Source of the DNA: Blastococcus sp. CT_GayMR20
Lineage (GTDB): Bacteria > Actinomycetota > Actinomycetes > Mycobacteriales > Geodermatophilaceae
NCBI RefSeq assembly: GCF_004570345.1
Contig: NZ_SPQM01000128.1
Span: 1 to 12,693 of the forward strand
Length of the DNA stretch: 12,693 nt
Direction of reading: 5' to 3'
Each line of letters opens with the position of its first letter. Positions within the stretch are counted from its first letter, which is position 1. Of the stretch, positions 9,652-12,693 are shown one piece after another. The position numbers and the translations under genes are program-made. The notes beneath the pieces are model-generated. The model searched no databases and was not told the origin of the DNA. It saw nothing but the letters and a program-made list of their open reading frames with translations.

Positions 9652-9694
9652 TCCGCCGTCCGGACGTCGGAGAACACAGCTCCCGGACGACGGA
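9652..9694 (+). promoter_or_regulatory. Hairpin upstream of the sigma factor gene (mirror copy)
   Basis: Arms 9652-9663 and 9683-9694 (one mismatch), loop 9664-9682. The 3' arm overlaps the GGAGG preceding the ATG at 9700. A smaller perfect palindrome, cgtccggacg at 9657-9666, competes with it. Confidence 0.5.
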
Positions 9695-9699
9695 GGGAC

Positions 9700-10230
9700 A
9701 TGGGCAGCCCGGGATCGCGCGCGGTGGGACCACCGCCCGATCCCGGGCTGCTGTCGCTCTACGACCGCGCCCTGCCCGAGGTCTACGGCTACCTCCTCGC
9801 CCGGTGCGGCCAGCGCGCGCTCGCCGAGGACCTGACCGCCGAGACGTTCCTCGCCGCCGTCCGCGCCGAGGCCGACGGCCGGAGCCCGACGACGGTCCCC
9901 TGGCTCATCGGGACCGCCCGGCACAAGCTCGTCGACCACTGGCGCCGCCGGGAACGGGAGGAGCGCAGTCTCCGGCTCGTCGACGGCGGCGGCACCGAGG
10001 ACCCGTGGGACGCCGAGCTCGACGCCCTGCGGGCGCAGCAGGTCCTCGACGAGCTCAGCCCCGGCCACCGGGCCGTGCTGACCCTCCGCTACCTCGACGA
10101 CCTCCCGGTGCCGCAGGTCGCCGCCCTGCTCGGTCGCACGCTGCACGCCACCGAGGCGCTGCTGGTCCGGGCCCGCACCGCGTTCCGTCGTCAGTACGAG
10201 TCCACCGAGCCGCCGGGAGGTGCGTCATGA
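9700..10230 (+). CDS. ECF-type sigma factor (mirror copy)
   Basis: Identical to the sigma factor at 2464-2994. The stop TGA at 10228-10230 overlaps the VOC start ATG at 10227. Confidence 0.93.
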   Translation: MGSPGSRAVGPPPDPGLLSLYDRALPEVYGYLLARCGQRALAEDLTAETFLAAVRAEADGRSPTTVPWLIGTARHKLVDHWRRREREERSLRLVDGGGTEDPWDAELDALRAQQVLDELSPGHRAVLTLRYLDDLPVPQVAALLGRTLHATEALLVRARTAFRRQYESTEPPGGAS

Positions 10231-11102
10231 GCGATGCCGAGCGGCCGTTCCGAGCGCTGGCCCGCCGCACCTCGCCCGTCGAGCCCGATCCCACCTTCGC
10301 CGCCGAGCTGCGCGAGCGGCTCCGCCGTGCCCTGCTGCAGCAGCCGACCCCCGTCCAGCCGAGGAGTTCCGCCATGTCCGCCCTGACCCCCTACCTCGTC
10401 GTCCGCGACGCCCGTGCCGCCCTCGCCTGGTACGCGGAGGTGTTCGGCGCGCGGACCGTCGGCGACCCCTACGTCGACGAGGACGACCGCATCGGGCACG
10501 CCGAACTCGACGTCGCCGGTGCGACGCTCTACCTCGCCGACCCCTATCCGGAGCTCGGCCTCACCGGGCCGGAGGACGGGCGGGTCGCGGTGACCCTGCA
10601 CCTGGCGGTGCCCGACGTGGACGCCGCCGTCGCGCGGGCCGAGGCCGCCGGCGCCACGGTGGAGCGTCCGGCGGCCGACGCCCCCTACGGGCGCACCGGC
10701 GTCGTCGTCGACCCGTACGGGCACCGCTGGATGCTGCAGCACCCGACCCCCGCGCCCTCCTCGGGTCCCCGCCCGGGAGACGCGGTCTACCTGACGCTTC
10801 AGGTGCCCGACGGCGCGCGGGCCCGTGACTTCTACGAGGCGGTGCTCGGCTGGGCCTTCACGCCGGGGCGGGTGCAGGACGGCTGGCAGGTCGAAGGCAC
10901 CACCCCGATGGTCGGGCTCCACGGTGGCGACCACACGGACCTCGGTGTCATCCCGATGTACGCAGTCGACGACATCGAGGTCGCCGTCGCCGCGGTGCGC
11001 ACGGCGGGCGGCGAGGCAGGCGAGATCGAGCGCCAGTCCTACGGCCGGTCCGCGCTCTGCCGCGACGATCAGGGCCTGCCGTTCTGGCTGGGTCAGTTCT
11101 GA
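10227..11102 (+). CDS. Two-domain VOC protein (mirror copy)
   Basis: Identical to 1592-2467. GGGAGG at 10215-10220 supports the ATG at 10227; GAGGAG at 10361-10366 could serve the internal ATG at 10374. The 3' end overlaps mrpG by 10 bases. Confidence 0.88.
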   Translation: MSDAERPFRALARRTSPVEPDPTFAAELRERLRRALLQQPTPVQPRSSAMSALTPYLVVRDARAALAWYAEVFGARTVGDPYVDEDDRIGHAELDVAGATLYLADPYPELGLTGPEDGRVAVTLHLAVPDVDAAVARAEAAGATVERPAADAPYGRTGVVVDPYGHRWMLQHPTPAPSSGPRPGDAVYLTLQVPDGARARDFYEAVLGWAFTPGRVQDGWQVEGTTPMVGLHGGDHTDLGVIPMYAVDDIEVAVAAVRTAGGEAGEIERQSYGRSALCRDDQGLPFWLGQF

Positions 11103-11548
11103 CCGTTGCCCTTCCAGCGGTCCTCCCGCCGGCTCTCCACCAGGGCACCGGCGGGGTCCTCCGGCGGTGCGTCGGCCGGCTCGTCGCCGCGGTAGACGCT
11201 GTCGCGCCCCTCGGCCTCGCGCAGCTCGTCGACCAGCAGCAGGTCGCGCCGCACGTGCCGCCGCCGGTAGGCCACCCGGCTGATCATGTGCGCGCTGACC
11301 GGGGCGGTCAGCAGCTGGAAGGCCGCGACCAGCAGCAGCATCCACGTCGCCGGCAGCGGCTGCAGCCGGATCGCCCCGCCGACCATGACCAGGAGGACGC
11401 CGAGGACCTGTGGCTTGGTGCCCGCGTGCATCCGGGACAGGACGTCGGGGAAGCGCACCAGCCCGAGGCCGGCGGTGAGGCAGAGGAATGCCCCGGCCAG
11501 CAGACAGCCCAGTGCGACGACGTCCGCGACGGCGCCCAGCACGCTCAT
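11093..11548 (-). CDS. mrpG: Mrp Na+/H+ antiporter subunit G (mirror copy)
   Basis: Identical to 1146-1601, on the opposite strand. Confidence 0.94.
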   Translation of the reverse strand: MSVLGAVADVVALGCLLAGAFLCLTAGLGLVRFPDVLSRMHAGTKPQVLGVLLVMVGGAIRLQPLPATWMLLLVAAFQLLTAPVSAHMISRVAYRRRHVRRDLLLVDELREAEGRDSVYRGDEPADAPPEDPAGALVESRREDRWKGNGQN

Positions 11549-11883
11549 GGCCGGCCCTCGCGTTCCTCGGCCGGCTCGGGCAGGCCGACGTCCCGACCGT
11601 CGCCGGTCGCCGACTGCAGCAGCATGCCGCCGATGTAGCGCGCGATCGACACCGAGCCGACGAAGGCCAGCAGCGAGACGACGACCAGCACCGGGACGAC
11701 GGTCGCGTCGCGCGTGAGCGCGGCGTGCACCGCCAGGGACGCCGAGATGATCACCAGCAGCGTGTCGGTGGCGACCACGCGGTCCAGCAACGACGGTCCC
11801 CGGGCCAGCCGGACCAGGGCCAGCAGGGCACCGCCACCGAGCAGCGCGTGGCAGGCGAGGGCGACGACGGTGACCGGCGTCAT
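11545..11883 (-). CDS. mrpF: Mrp Na+/H+ antiporter subunit F (mirror copy)
   Basis: Identical to 811-1149, with the same four-base overlaps with its neighbours. Confidence 0.94.
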   Translation of the reverse strand: MTPVTVVALACHALLGGGALLALVRLARGPSLLDRVVATDTLLVIISASLAVHAALTRDATVVPVLVVVSLLAFVGSVSIARYIGGMLLQSATGDGRDVGLPEPAEEREGRP

Positions 11884-12443
11884 GCCCCGTCCCCCGTGTC
11901 CAGGGCCGCGATGTCGGCCGCGGAGCCGAAGGCCCGGACGATGCGGTCCTCCGTCGCCAGCACGTCGCGCTTCTGGCGCTCGACGTCGGCGAGGTCGGTG
12001 ACGTGCAGCAGGTGGACGGAGATCAGCCGCTCCTCCCGGTCGAGGTCGAGCACCAGCGAGCCGGGCACGAGCGAGATCGTCTCGGCGACCATCGTGAGCA
12101 ACAGGTCGGAGTCGGCCCGCAGCTGGACGCGGACGATCGCCCCCTGCTGCACGCCGCCCGGACCGATCGCCCGCCAGGCCACCTGCGCGCCGGAGACGAC
12201 GACGTCCGTGAGGAACGTGCCCAGGTACCGGAGCAGCGAGAGCGGCCGGACCCGGGTACTGCCCACGACCGGCGGAAGCGGCAGCAGCAGCATGACGACC
12301 ACGGCGACCGCGAGGCCGGACAGCAGGTTGGCCCACGACCAGGTGCCCCAGAGCAGGATCCAGACGAGCACGAGCCAGGCGACCAGCGGCACCTGGTGGC
12401 GCAGCCGCGGACCGGCCGGCTCCACGTCCGCACCGCCGCTCAC
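11880..12443 (-). CDS. mrpE: Mrp Na+/H+ antiporter subunit E (mirror copy)
   Basis: Identical to 251-814, with the same GTG start and upstream GGAGG. Confidence 0.93.
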   Translation of the reverse strand: MSGGADVEPAGPRLRHQVPLVAWLVLVWILLWGTWSWANLLSGLAVAVVVMLLLPLPPVVGSTRVRPLSLLRYLGTFLTDVVVSGAQVAWRAIGPGGVQQGAIVRVQLRADSDLLLTMVAETISLVPGSLVLDLDREERLISVHLLHVTDLADVERQKRDVLATEDRIVRAFGSAADIAALDTGDGA

Positions 12444-12693
12444 TCGCCTTCCTCCGCCGGCACCGGGTCGGAGAAGACCGACTCGACGTAGGGCGTGCGC
12501 TCGAGGACGTCCTCGGCGGCGCGGGCGGTGTAGCCGTACAGGGCTCCCGCGACGAACGTCAGCCCCACGGTCACCGTGACCATCGCCGCCGTGGCGGCCA
12601 CCATGACCCGCGGCAGCGGATGCAGGGCCCGGACCGCGCCCGCCGGGGGCGCGGGCTCCGGTGCGCCGGCCGTGGCCACCCGCTCGTGCCGGC
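12440..12693 (-). CDS. mrpD: Mrp subunit D C-terminal end (mirror copy, truncated by window edge)
   Basis: Identical to 1-254 and cut at exactly the same base of the gene. Truncation of both copies at the same nucleotide is more easily explained by one sequence segment used twice than by two independent breakpoints. Confidence 0.8.
   Translation of the reverse strand, partial: RHERVATAGAPEPAPPAGAVRALHPLPRVMVAATAAMVTVTVGLTFVAGALYGYTARAAEDVLERTPYVESVFSDPVPAEEGE

Overview
The whole window is one inverted repeat. Bases 1-6243 and 6451-12693 are reverse complements of each other: position x pairs with 12694-x, the first and last bases pair exactly, and every gene of one arm has an identical mirror copy in the other. 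The arms flank a 207-base non-repeated spacer (6244-6450). The window therefore holds only about 6.45 kb of independent sequence. The left boundary (6243/6244) lies inside an uninterrupted phospholipase D-type reading frame and looks native. The only abnormal adjacency is 6450|6451, where that gene is joined to its own antisense strand. The most economical reading is a fold-back (snap-back) chimera, or an assembly path that walked the same segment out and back. A genuine large palindromic duplication cannot be excluded from sequence alone.

The very high GC content, GTG starts, tightly overlapping genes and protein types (an Mrp antiporter operon, a 579-residue LeuA with an upstream Leu-rich leader peptide, an ECF sigma factor coupled to a two-domain VOC protein) point to a high-GC actinobacterium. 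A Geodermatophilus/Blastococcus-like soil lineage is a guess only.

Layout of the unique segment, read along the left arm: (1) the end of an Mrp-type Na+/H+ antiporter operon on the + strand (mrpD 3' end, mrpE, mrpF, mrpG), with 4-base stop/start overlaps; (2) on the - strand, converging on mrpG with a 10-base overlap, a two-domain VOC (glyoxalase-fold) protein that is start/stop coupled to an ECF sigma factor gene; (3) upstream of these on the same strand, leuA (2-isopropylmalate synthase), preceded by a 15-codon leader peptide with three consecutive Leu codons and a strong hairpin, a typical leucine attenuation layout; (4) divergent from leuA, an unrecognised three-helix membrane protein; (5) converging on it, the C-terminal part of a phospholipase D/cardiolipin synthase-like gene, cut off at the fold-back junction. 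The right arm repeats all of this in mirror order, except that its PLD fragment is shorter and lacks the catalytic motif.

Functionally the segment is ordinary chromosomal backbone: ion homeostasis, leucine biosynthesis, a small sigma-factor/VOC regulatory pair and phospholipid metabolism. The points of real interest are the fold-back structure with microhomology and hairpins at its tip, the leuA leader, and a hairpin covering the ribosome binding site of the sigma factor gene.
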